NCBI GenBank assembly: GCA_946481265.1
Contig: CAMLNE010000247.1
Coordinates: 1-6,431 of the forward strand
Reading direction: 5' to 3'
Length of the DNA stretch: 6,431 nucleotides
DNA from: an uncultured Panacagrimonas sp.
GTDB lineage: Bacteria; Pseudomonadota; Gammaproteobacteria; Nevskiales; Nevskiaceae
The translations under genes were made by a program, and so were the position numbers. Shown here piece after piece: positions 1 through 5,736 of this stretch. The stretch's first letter is position 1. Every line of letters starts with the position of its first letter. A model generated the notes under the pieces. That model did no database searches. It saw only the letters and a program-made list of their open reading frames with translations, and was not told the DNA's origin.

Positions 1-2
1 AC

Positions 3-650
3 CGCTGCTTCCTGTTCGACGAGAAGGGCGCGTTCATCGAGGGCTACTACATCGTCGGCCTGCTGGCCGAGGCGCTGCTCCAGCTGCACCGGGCCGCCGC
101 TGGCGAGGAGCGCCCGCGCGTGATCCACGATCCGCGCCTGATCTGGAACACCATCGATGTCGTGCTCAAGGCCGGCGGCCAGCCGGTGCAGTCCAAGACG
201 GGGCACGCCTTCATCAAGGAGCGCATGCGCAGCGAGAACGCGATCTACGGTGGCGAGATGAGCGCACACCATTACTTCCGCGGCTTCGCCTACTGCGACA
301 ACGGCATGCTGCCCTGGCTGCTGGTGGCGGCGATGATCTCGCGCAGCGGCCGGCCGCTGTCCGAGCTGGTGCGCGAGCGCATGGCGCAGTACCCCGTCAG
401 CGGCGAGATCAATCGCGGCGTGCCGAACGTGGCGGCCACGCTTGCACGCATCGAGGCGGCCTACGCCGCCCGGGCGCTGGCCCGCGACGACACCGACGGC
501 CTGAGCCTGGACTTCGGTGACTGGCGCTTCAACCTGCGCGGATCCAACACCGAGCCGCTGCTGCGGCTGAATGTCGAGTCGCGCGGCGATGCGCGCCTGA
601 TGAACCTGAAGACCGCCGAGATTCTCGCCGCGGTCGACGCCGAGGTTTGA
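3..650 (+). CDS. cpsG: Phosphomannomutase (phosphomannomutase/phosphoglucomutase family), C-terminal part, 5' truncated
   Basis: The enzyme interconverts mannose-6-phosphate and mannose-1-phosphate in the cytoplasm, feeding GDP-mannose and from there LPS or exopolysaccharide sugars. About 215 residues are visible; the family is about 450, so roughly the N-terminal half, with the active-site phosphoserine, lies off the left edge. The first complete codon is Arg followed by CFLFDE, which fits the end of the metal-binding DGDFDR loop. Then come the sugar-recognition motif [10 protein letters not shown] (GGEMS at about 250-264) and the C-terminal phosphate-binding loop [16 protein letters not shown] (about 535-580). 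From memory it resembles E. coli CpsG/ManB closely through most of its length (for example [25 protein letters not shown]). The reading frame is open from base 3, so the internal GTG at 120 is not the start. Some Xanthomonadales call the homologue xanA, and it may also act on glucose phosphates; dual specificity cannot be read from this part. It ends in TGA, 114 bp before the stop of the convergent exporter gene. Confidence 0.93.
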   Translation, partial: RCFLFDEKGAFIEGYYIVGLLAEALLQLHRAAAGEERPRVIHDPRLIWNTIDVVLKAGGQPVQSKTGHAFIKERMRSENAIYGGEMSAHHYFRGFAYCDNGMLPWLLVAAMISRSGRPLSELVRERMAQYPVSGEINRGVPNVAATLARIEAAYAARALARDDTDGLSLDFGDWRFNLRGSNTEPLLRLNVESRGDARLMNLKTAEILAAVDAEV

Positions 651-696
651 GGCCGCGTCGCGCGAAACCGCAGGCGGCGGGTCGCGGACCGTGCAC

Positions 697-740
697 GGCA
701 CGCAGCGCATGGGCGCCGTCGCGCCGACACGCGGCGTGCC
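697..740. terminator. Long imperfect hairpin between convergent genes, candidate two-way terminator
   Basis: The outer arms GGCACGC (697-703) and GCGTGCC (734-740) pair perfectly. An A/G mismatch and a further 3-bp GCG/CGC pairing (705-707 with 730-732) follow. After a symmetric 4x4 internal loop comes an inner stem GGCGC/GCGCC (712-716 with 721-725) closed by a CGTC loop. It lies between the stop codons of the phosphomannomutase gene and the opposing exporter gene. There is no real U-tract (only TTT at 745-747), so intrinsic termination is uncertain; it could instead block 3' exonucleases. The rest of the 651-764 gap shows nothing else recognisable. Confidence 0.45.
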
Positions 741-764
741 GGCCTTTGCGCTGGCCGCGATGCG

Positions 765-1961
765 CTACAGCGTCGGCGGGATCGCGATGTTCTCGCGGCG
801 CAGGCGCCGCGCGGCATGCCGGCCCTTGCGTGACAGCAGCATCGCGGGAACCAGCAGGACCAGGCCCAGCCAGGGCAGGTAGCGCGGATCCATCATCGTC
901 CACGCCGCACCGCCGAGCAGGGTGCCGCTGGACTGGCCCAGGTAGAACGCCGAGGAATTGAGTGCGATCGAGGCGCTCGACAGCGCCGGCGCGATCGCCG
1001 CCAGGCGCGCCTGCTGCAGCCCGCTGAAGCCGGCCGCGCCGACCGCCCAGATCATCTGCAGGATGAACAGCGCGAGCACCGAGTGCGCCAGCAGGGGCCA
1101 GACCGCGAACACCAGCAGCGGCAGCAGGCCCCAGATACGCACCATCTTCTCCAGGCCCAGGCGATCGAGCAGCACGACCGCGAGCAGGTTGCTCAGCACT
1201 GCCGCCACCCCGTGGGCGAGCAGCAGGCTCGACAGCAGGCCGGGGTCGTCCGGCTGCACGGTCGCGACCAGCGGCGCGATGTAGCTGAAGACGCAGTGGG
1301 TGCCGGCGGCGAAGATCGCGCTGGTGGCGATCAGCAGCGACAGGGCCGGGGTGCGCAGCACGGTCAGCCAGCTATGCAGGTTGATCGGCGGTACGTGCAT
1401 CGTCGGCAGCAGACGCCACAGCAGGAAGGCGACCACCAGGCTGGCCAGGCCCAGCGCACCCATCGCGGCACGCCAGCCCGCGGCCTGGCCGATCCACACG
1501 CCCAGCGGCACGCCCAGCACCGAGGCCAGCGCCCACCCGACCATGATCGCGGACGTCGCCTGGGTACGCCGCGCGGGTGTCACCAGCAGGCCGAGCACGG
1601 CGGAGGCCTGCGGCGTGAACACCGCCGAACTGACCGCGGCGAGCAGGCGTGTGGCCAGCAGCTGCTCGTAGGTCTGCGCGAACCAGGCCAGGCCGTTGGC
1701 CAGTGCGCAGACCAGCAGCATGGCGGTGAGCAGGACGCGGCGGTCGATGCGCGCGCTGAGCGTGGCGAACAGCGGCGAGGCGATCACGCTGGTGATCGCG
1801 AACGCCGCGATCAGGAAACCGGCCTTGGCGATCGACACATCGAAGGCGGTCGCCAGCTCGTTGAGCAGGCCGCCGACGATGTACATGCTGGTGCCGACCA
1901 TGAAGTTGCCCGCGCAGAGCACCCCGATGCGGGCGTCCTTGAAGAGGGGGGGCAGGGTCAT
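765..1961 (-). CDS. MFS transporter, DHA1 (drug:H+ antiporter-1 / AraJ-like) type
   Basis: This 398-residue inner-membrane protein has the length and hydrophobic pattern of a 12-TM major facilitator (MFS_1). It is probably a proton-driven exporter of drugs, sugars or metabolites. Visible landmarks are a motif-A-like loop between TM2 and TM3 (about residues 63-77, ending ARIDRRVLL), an Arg in TM4 (R105, motif-B position), a DHA1 motif-C-like segment with VLGVPLG and GWRAA (residues 148-166), the central cytoplasmic loop near 185-200, and a TM11 segment with AFYLGQSSGTLLGG (338-351). The C-terminus is basic (SRKGRHAARRLRRE), as expected for the cytoplasmic side. The frame is open upstream to 2210, but ATG 1961 was chosen because the protein becomes family-like there (MTLPPLFKDARIGV) and the extension is low-complexity and runs over the divergent gene. 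No Shine-Dalgarno is evident. The substrate cannot be predicted; members of this group are often annotated as arabinose or drug efflux without proof. Confidence 0.88.
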   Translation of the reverse strand: MTLPPLFKDARIGVLCAGNFMVGTSMYIVGGLLNELATAFDVSIAKAGFLIAAFAITSVIASPLFATLSARIDRRVLLTAMLLVCALANGLAWFAQTYEQLLATRLLAAVSSAVFTPQASAVLGLLVTPARRTQATSAIMVGWALASVLGVPLGVWIGQAAGWRAAMGALGLASLVVAFLLWRLLPTMHVPPINLHSWLTVLRTPALSLLIATSAIFAAGTHCVFSYIAPLVATVQPDDPGLLSSLLLAHGVAAVLSNLLAVVLLDRLGLEKMVRIWGLLPLLVFAVWPLLAHSVLALFILQMIWAVGAAGFSGLQQARLAAIAPALSSASIALNSSAFYLGQSSGTLLGGAAWTMMDPRYLPWLGLVLLVPAMLLSRKGRHAARRLRRENIAIPPTL

Positions 1962-1964
1962 GGG

Positions 1965-2065
1965 CGCGATTGTCGCCGCAGGCGGTCGCCGCGACGAGAC
2001 CGGAAGTGCGTCCAGCAGGCGTCGCGACGCTTGCCGAACGGGGCGGCAGGCGAGGGACAATCGCG
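1965..2065. promoter_or_regulatory. Divergent intergenic region with an inverted pair of GACAATCGCG elements
   Basis: The 10-mer GACAATCGCG occurs on the + strand at 2056-2065 and, in reverse orientation, at 1965-1974. Allowing two variable bases, the match extends to GsGACAATCGCGyCC on each side. The left copy ends 3 bases before the exporter ATG; the right copy ends 23 bases before the ATG of the HExxH gene. The GACAAT half resembles a sigma70 -10 hexamer. For the rightward gene a weak -35 (TTGCCG, 2031-2036) lies 19 bp upstream. The right copy also sits inside a small GGGAC/GTCCC inverted repeat (2054-2058 and 2065-2069). This could be a pair of mirrored promoters or operator sites for a shared regulator; chance in GC-rich sequence is not excluded. 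Confidence 0.35.
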
Positions 2066-2088
2066 TCCCGGCCCTCGAATCCGCCCGC

Positions 2089-2580
2089 ATGTCGAATCTT
2101 TCGTCACCCGAAACCGTGCTGCCCGTCGACGCCCTGGACGCCACGGCCCTGCCGGGCCTGTTCGCGCCGCTCGGACTGCAGGTCACGCGGGTGGCCGAGG
2201 GTGCCGACATTCCCGGCTCCTACTGGGGCGCGCCGGAGGCGGGGCTGATCGAGGACCGGCTGTACCTGCGCGCGGACACGCCGGTGCACTCCGCCCTGCA
2301 CGAGGGCTCGCATTTCCTGTGCATGGACGCGCGTCGTCGCGCGACGCTGCATACCGATGCCGGCGGCGCGGACGTCGAGGAGCACGCGGTCTGCTACCTG
2401 CAATGCCTGCTCGCCGATCGGCTGCCCGGCTATTCGCGTGAACGCTGCTTCACCGACATGGATGCCTGGGGCTACAGCTTCATCCTGGGTTCGGCGCAGG
2501 CCTGGTTCGAGCGCGACAGCGAGGACGCGCAGGCCTGGCTGCGCGAGCGCGGCCTGCTCGCACCCGCAGACGCCGGCTGA
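2089..2580 (+). CDS. Conserved HExxH putative metal-binding protein, possibly a remote EpmC (EF-P hydroxylase)-like protein
   Basis: This is a 163-residue soluble protein with no signal peptide or membrane segment. Residues 67-75 read HSALHEGSH, a zincin-type HExxH (H71, E72, H75). About 22 residues on, DVEEHAVCYLQCLLA offers E97/E98 as a third metal ligand, the layout of a small gluzincin or of the HExxH+E site of EpmC/YfcM. From memory, E. coli EpmC has SAIHEISHW followed by an ARR and later a DVE...A...L segment; the local order here (SALHEGSHF, ARR, DVEE) is similar but overall identity is low. EpmC hydroxylates lysylated elongation factor P. A protease-like or other metal-dependent role is equally possible, so no symbol is given. 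ATG 2089 was chosen over upstream in-frame starts, which would lie in antisense of the exporter gene. No clear Shine-Dalgarno is seen, so translation may use a short or unstructured leader. No partner gene in the window explains its job. Confidence 0.72.
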   Translation: MSNLSSPETVLPVDALDATALPGLFAPLGLQVTRVAEGADIPGSYWGAPEAGLIEDRLYLRADTPVHSALHEGSHFLCMDARRRATLHTDAGGADVEEHAVCYLQCLLADRLPGYSRERCFTDMDAWGYSFILGSAQAWFERDSEDAQAWLRERGLLAPADAG

Positions 2581-2721
2581 GGCGCGGCGCCGGCAGCGCG
2601 CTGTGCTCCTTCCGAAGGTCCCGTGCAGAGGCGCCGTTCCGGTCGACGCGAGCCCCATCGCGACCCGGCCTGCTGCGGCCCGCGATGCCGTGCGGCAACC
2701 GAATCGACACAGTGGCCGGGC

Positions 2722-2727
2722 TACACT
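2722..2727 (+). promoter_or_regulatory. Possible -10 element (TACACT) for the small CxxC protein gene
   Basis: TACACT lies 6 bp before ATG 2734, which would give a leaderless or nearly leaderless transcript. The best -35-like hexamer, TCGACA (2704-2709), is only 12 bp away, too close for a standard sigma70 promoter. The remainder of the 2581-2733 gap is GC-rich with no terminator, Zur or Fur box that I can recognise. Weak evidence. Confidence 0.2.
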
Positions 2728-2733
2728 TCGCGG

Positions 2734-3018
2734 ATGTCGCGCCGCCTGCTGACTCCCTGGGTACTGATCGCCAGCCTGCTGTTCGGGCTGTGGACGGCGG
2801 CCGGGCATGACGCAGGCCACGTGCGCGCCACCGCGCATCCCGAGGTCTGCGCGGTCTGCGCCTTCGCCGGCGGGATCGGCGCGGGCCTGGCCAGCGTGCT
2901 CGTCGCGCTGGTGCTGGCCGCGCTGGGCAGCGTCGTCGCCATGCCGGCGACACCCGCACCGCGCCTCGCGCGTTGCGCCCCGGTCCGCGTCCGCGGTCCC
3001 CCGATCGTCCTCGCCTGA
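2734..3018 (+). CDS. Small Cys/His-containing membrane protein, resembling DUF2946
   Basis: This 94-residue protein has a hydrophobic N-terminal segment after MSRR (about residues 8-22). A short His-rich stretch (GHDAGHVRATAHPEVCAVC) carries H25, H29, H35 and a C39-x-x-C42 pair. A second hydrophobic segment spans about 46-70, and the tail contains RGPP (87-90). The His-rich plus CxxC layout and the Arg-Gly/Ala-Pro-Pro tail recall DUF2946 proteins, which from general knowledge often sit beside TonB-dependent receptor or metal genes; the assignment is by eye only. The first hydrophobic segment may be a signal peptide or anchor, placing the Cys/His stretch in the periplasm where it could bind a metal such as zinc or copper. 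It lies 102 bp upstream of the ZnuD-like receptor on the same strand, so co-transcription is plausible. ATG 2734 is preferred because the hydrophobic leader follows at once; the frame is open further upstream but without a plausible protein. No good Shine-Dalgarno is present. Confidence 0.62.
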   Translation: MSRRLLTPWVLIASLLFGLWTAAGHDAGHVRATAHPEVCAVCAFAGGIGAGLASVLVALVLAALGSVVAMPATPAPRLARCAPVRVRGPPIVLA

Positions 3019-3029
3019 GCCGCGCTGTC

Positions 3030-3046
3030 CTGCCTCGCGCAGGCAG
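3030..3046 (+). other. Hairpin between the small membrane protein and receptor genes
   Basis: CTGCCT (3030-3035) pairs with AGGCAG (3041-3046) around a 5-base CGCGC loop, starting 11 bases after the small gene's TGA. No U-tract follows, so it is more likely an mRNA stability or partial attenuation element than a full terminator. Confidence 0.3.
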
Positions 3047-3107
3047 CAGGCCCACCGCCGTGCCGAACCTGTGCGCGCCGCATTGCCGCGCGCCGCCTTT
3101 CGCTTGC

Positions 3108-3112
3108 GAGGA
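3108..3112 (+). promoter_or_regulatory. Ribosome binding site of the TonB-dependent receptor
   Basis: GAGGA lies 8 bases before ATG 3121. This fixes the receptor start and agrees with a signal peptide beginning at that Met. Confidence 0.7.
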
Positions 3113-3120
3113 CTCCTTCA

Positions 3121-5184
3121 ATGCCTGTTTTCTTCCGGCGCGCCGCCTTCGCGGCTGCGCTGCTGTCCCTGTTTCCCAATGCCGTCGTCGCCGCACCCGA
3201 GCCGCCGCCGGCGGTGGACCCGGCCGAGGTCGAGATCATCGTCATCACCTCGGATCCCTTTGCGCGCACCGCCGACCAGCTGGTCCAGCCCAGCGAGATC
3301 CTCGCCGGTGAGGAACTGGAGCGACGCCGCGGCGCCACGCTCGGCGAGACCCTGGAGCACGAGCTGGGGGTCTCCTCCACCGACTTCGGGCGCGGCGCCG
3401 GACGCCCGGTGATCCGCGGCCAGTCGGGGCCGCGCGTGCTGATGCTCGAGAACGGCATCGGCTCGATGGACGCCTCGGATGTCAGCGCCGACCACGACGT
3501 GGGCATCGACCCGGCGCACGCCGAGCAGATCGAGATCCTCAAGGGGCCGGCCACCCTGCTGTACGGCAGCAATGCCTCGGCCGGCGTGGTCAACGTGGTC
3601 GACGGTCGCCTTCCCGGCGCGGTCAGCGACGGGCTCACCTCGCAGCTGCGCGGCAGCCTGGGCAGTAATGCCGACGAGCGCAGCGCCGCGGCGAAGATCG
3701 GCTTCGGCTTCGGCGGCATCCAGCTGCGCGCCGATGCCGCCTGGCTCGACGCGGACGACTACGACATCCACGGCGACAGCGCGGTCGACGGCAGTGGCCG
3801 GCACGGGCGCCTGTCCAACAGCGCGGTGGAGAAGAAGTCGGGCTCGCTTTCGGCGGCACGCATCGGCGAACGCGGTTCGATCGCGGCGAGCTGGGGCCGC
3901 TATCGCACCACCTACGGCCTGCCCATCGAGGACAGCGCCTTCATCGACCTGGAACAGGACCGCGTCGACCTCGAGGCCCGCCTGCTCGAACCCTTCAGCG
4001 GCTGGGAGTCGATCCGCCTGCGCGCGGCACACGGCGACTATGAGCACACCGAGTTCGAGGCCCCGGGCGAGCCGGGCACGCGCTTCTTCAACGACCAGAC
4101 CGAGATGCGCGTCGAGGCCGTGCACGCGCCCTTCGCCGGGATGCGCGGCGTGCTTGGCGTGCAACGGCGCGACCGCGCGTTCCGCGCGATCGGCGAGGAG
4201 GCCTTCGTTCCCTCCACCGACACCCGCGGGCTCGGCGTCTTCCTGATCGAGCGGGCGCCCACCGCGTTCGGCAGCCTCGAACTGGGCCTGCGCATGGACC
4301 AGGACCACAGCGATCCACATGACCGCGCGCTGCGCGATCGCCGCTTTGCCCCGGTGTCGGTGTCACTGGGCGCACTGTTCGAGTTGAACGCGCATTACCA
4401 CCTGAAGCTGTACGCCACGCACGCGGAGCGCTCGCCGGTGAGCGAGGAGCTGTATTCCTACGGCCCGCACCTGGCGACCGGCAGCTTCGAGCGCGGCAAC
4501 GCGGACTTCGGCCTGGAGCGCGCGCGCAACCTGGAGCTGGCGCTCGATCGCCACGGCGACGCGCTGAGCTGGCGCGTGAACGTCTACACGCAGCACATCG
4601 CGGACTACCTGTACCAGCAGGAAGTCGATGCCGGCCTCGACGCCGATGGCGGCGGCATGGCCGCGGCGGATGGTGTCGCCGACCGCGTCGACGAGGAAGG
4701 GAGGTTCGATCCCGCCGGCGAACTGCTGCTGCTGGACTATCGCGCCGCCGATGCGCGCTTCTGGGGGACCGAGGGCGAGCTGTCCTGCGACTGGCGGGCG
4801 GGCGACACGCAATGGCGAGCGCGCGTGTTCGGCGACCTGGCGCGCGGACGCATCGATGGCGGTGGCAACCTGCCGCGCATCACGCCGGCGCGCCTGGGCG
4901 CCGGCCTGCATGCGCATCACGGTCCCTGGAGCGGCGGCCTGGACTTCACGCGGGTGCACGAGCAGGACCGCATCGCCTCGCTGGAGACCGCCACCGACGG
5001 CTACTCGCTGCTGGCGGCCGACCTCGACTACAGCATTCCGCTGCGCCGCGGGCTGGTCCTGCTGTTCCTGCGCGGACGCAACCTGCTCGACGAAGAAGCG
5101 CGGCGACACACCTCGTTCATCAAGGACTTCGCCCCACTGCCGGGGGCGAGCGTGGTGGCCGGGCTGGAATGGCGCATCGAATAG
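3121..5184 (+). CDS. TonB-dependent outer-membrane receptor, ZnuD-like (probable zinc/metal uptake)
   Basis: This 687-residue receptor is predicted to take up a metal or metal complex across the outer membrane using TonB-ExbB-ExbD energy. Order of parts: signal peptide (MPVFFRRAAFAAALLSLFPNAVVA, cut near 24-25), TonB-box-like EVEIIVIT (36-43), plug domain (about 50-162) with RPVIRGQSGPRVLMLENG, SADHDVGIDP, EQIEILKGPATLLYGS and GVVNVVDGRLP, then a beta-barrel to the end. From memory, the plug (especially the D124-H125 of SADHD and the VVDGRLP end) and the C-terminal RRHTSFIKDFAPLPG (about 661-675) match the clade of Neisseria ZnuD, whose plug Asp-His takes part in zinc binding. A loop near 392-401 reads MDQDHSDPHD, with possible metal ligands. 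Two oddities: an acidic, Gly/Ala-rich insertion at about 501-535 in a probable extracellular loop, and a C-terminus GLEWRIE lacking the usual terminal aromatic residue of outer-membrane proteins. A strong GAGGA precedes the start. Zinc is inference; copper or another ligand is possible. No Zur box was seen. Confidence 0.9.
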   Translation: MPVFFRRAAFAAALLSLFPNAVVAAPEPPPAVDPAEVEIIVITSDPFARTADQLVQPSEILAGEELERRRGATLGETLEHELGVSSTDFGRGAGRPVIRGQSGPRVLMLENGIGSMDASDVSADHDVGIDPAHAEQIEILKGPATLLYGSNASAGVVNVVDGRLPGAVSDGLTSQLRGSLGSNADERSAAAKIGFGFGGIQLRADAAWLDADDYDIHGDSAVDGSGRHGRLSNSAVEKKSGSLSAARIGERGSIAASWGRYRTTYGLPIEDSAFIDLEQDRVDLEARLLEPFSGWESIRLRAAHGDYEHTEFEAPGEPGTRFFNDQTEMRVEAVHAPFAGMRGVLGVQRRDRAFRAIGEEAFVPSTDTRGLGVFLIERAPTAFGSLELGLRMDQDHSDPHDRALRDRRFAPVSVSLGALFELNAHYHLKLYATHAERSPVSEELYSYGPHLATGSFERGNADFGLERARNLELALDRHGDALSWRVNVYTQHIADYLYQQEVDAGLDADGGGMAAADGVADRVDEEGRFDPAGELLLLDYRAADARFWGTEGELSCDWRAGDTQWRARVFGDLARGRIDGGGNLPRITPARLGAGLHAHHGPWSGGLDFTRVHEQDRIASLETATDGYSLLAADLDYSIPLRRGLVLLFLRGRNLLDEEARRHTSFIKDFAPLPGASVVAGLEWRIE

Positions 5185-5215
5185 GGTAGCGGGGCGCGGC
5201 GATTCAGTCCCACTT

Positions 5216-5235
5216 CATTCGAAGGCCTTCAGATG
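5216..5235. repeat. Imperfect 20-bp palindrome CATnnGAAGGCCTTCnnATG
   Basis: The core GAAGGCCTTC (5221-5230) is a perfect palindrome and the outer CAT/ATG arms also match, giving 16 of 20 symmetric positions. It lies 31 bp after the receptor stop and 80 bp before the next start. With no loop it would make a poor RNA hairpin, so a dimeric DNA-binding protein site is the likelier use, if it has one. Confidence 0.3.
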
Positions 5236-5304
5236 GGCGGGCGAAGGGACGGTGGGGCTGCAGTACCATCGATTCCGCGCATCCGCGTCTACAAGAAACG
5301 ACAG

Positions 5305-5310
5305 AGGAGG
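5305..5310 (+). promoter_or_regulatory. Ribosome binding site of the GlsB/YeaQ-like gene
   Basis: A full AGGAGG, within AGAGGAGG, lies 5 bases before ATG 5316. It is the strongest Shine-Dalgarno in the window and suggests high translation of this small protein. Confidence 0.75.
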
Positions 5311-5315
5311 ACGGC

Positions 5316-5576
5316 ATGAGCATCACCGGCATCATCGGTACGCTGATCATCGGATTCTTTGCGGGCCTGATCGCCCGCTTCCTGAAGCCCGGCGACGACA
5401 GCATGGGCATCATCATGACCACGGTGCTCGGCATCATCGGCGCATTCGCCGCCACCTACGGCGGCCAGGCGCTGGGGCTCTATGCGACGGGACAGGCGGC
5501 CGGGTTCATCGGCGCCGTGGTCGGCGCGATCGTGGTGCTGGTGGTCTACGGGCTGATCCGCAAGGCGGCCAAGTAG
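5316..5576 (+). CDS. GlsB/YeaQ/YmgE family stress response membrane protein
   Basis: This 86-residue, very hydrophobic inner-membrane protein has three predicted TM segments (about residues 3-22, 31-50 and 58-82). It is Gly-rich, with the family pattern GLIARFLKPGDDSMGIIMTTVLGIIGA and a closing GAIVVLVVYGLIRKAAK. The family (formerly 'transglycosylase-associated protein', Transgly_assoc) is widespread and linked to general or envelope stress in several bacteria, but its molecular function is not known; no transglycosylase activity should be inferred from the old name. Length and sequence are typical and complete. It is preceded by a 131-bp gap and an excellent Shine-Dalgarno, and followed 30 bp later by a strong intrinsic terminator, so it probably forms its own short transcript. 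No convincing promoter could be picked out upstream. Confidence 0.93.
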   Translation: MSITGIIGTLIIGFFAGLIARFLKPGDDSMGIIMTTVLGIIGAFAATYGGQALGLYATGQAAGFIGAVVGAIVVLVVYGLIRKAAK

Positions 5577-5606
5577 CGGCGCCGGCCGCAAATGTGGTGA
5601 GCGAAA

Positions 5607-5638
5607 AGAAAAGACGGGCCTTCGGGCCCGTCTTTTCT
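5607..5638. terminator. Strong bidirectional intrinsic terminator with UUCG tetraloop
   Basis: A perfect 14-bp stem (5607-5620 with 5625-5638) is closed by C-UUCG-G, the exceptionally stable tetraloop. The stem's outer part is AGAAAAGA on the left and TCTTTTCT on the right, and A bases at 5604-5606 extend the left side. It can therefore stop transcription from the GlsB-like gene (+) and, in the other direction, from gpmA (-). Confidence 0.92.
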
Positions 5639-5641
5639 CAT

Positions 5642-5667
5642 GGGGCATGCAGGGCGAAGCGTGCCCC
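5642..5667. other. Secondary GC-rich hairpin next to the terminator
   Basis: GGGGCATGC (5642-5650) pairs with GCGTGCCCC (5659-5667), 9 bp with one U-G wobble, around an 8-base loop. It lies between the bidirectional terminator and the gpmA 3' end. No U-tract flanks it on either side; it may stabilise the gpmA transcript's 3' end. Confidence 0.3.
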
Positions 5668-5693
5668 GTGCACCGAGGCTGCGCGAAGGGCGT

Positions 5694-5712
5694 CCAGGTG
5701 TCGGGCGCCTGG
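5694..5712 (-). other. Hairpin just downstream of gpmA stop
   Basis: CCAGGTG (5694-5700) pairs with CGCCTGG (5706-5712), 7 bp including one wobble as RNA from the + strand and one A/C mismatch if transcribed from the - strand, with a 5-base loop. It starts 24 bases beyond the gpmA TAA. No U-tract follows, so a role in termination is doubtful. Confidence 0.2.
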
Positions 5713-5736
5713 CAGGCTCCGCGCGGGCGGACCGCC

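Noticed and set aside
1696..2088. Upstream in-frame extension of the HExxH protein
   Set aside because: It lies mostly antisense to the exporter and its translation has no plausible domain.
1962..2210. N-terminal extension of the exporter up to 2210
   Set aside because: The added 83 residues are Arg/Ser/Ala-rich without family resemblance and overlap the divergent gene; ATG 1961 begins the recognisable MFS sequence.
1083..2441. 452-residue open frame on the + strand across the exporter and HExxH genes
   Set aside because: Its product is a Gln/Arg/His-rich low-complexity string typical of a shadow frame, and it crosses two real genes in other frames.
2581..3120. Zur or Fur box upstream of the small membrane protein or receptor
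   Set aside because: No AT-rich inverted repeat of the expected kind is visible by eye; a matrix scan was not possible.
3118..4320. 400-residue open frame on the - strand opposite the receptor
   Set aside because: It is fully antisense to a well-supported receptor gene, shows no family-like motifs, and long antisense frames are expected in GC-rich coding DNA.
5185..5315. Hidden small gene between the receptor and the GlsB-like gene
   Set aside because: No frame with a start, Shine-Dalgarno and protein-like composition was found; the - strand frames here are shadows of the neighbouring coding DNA.
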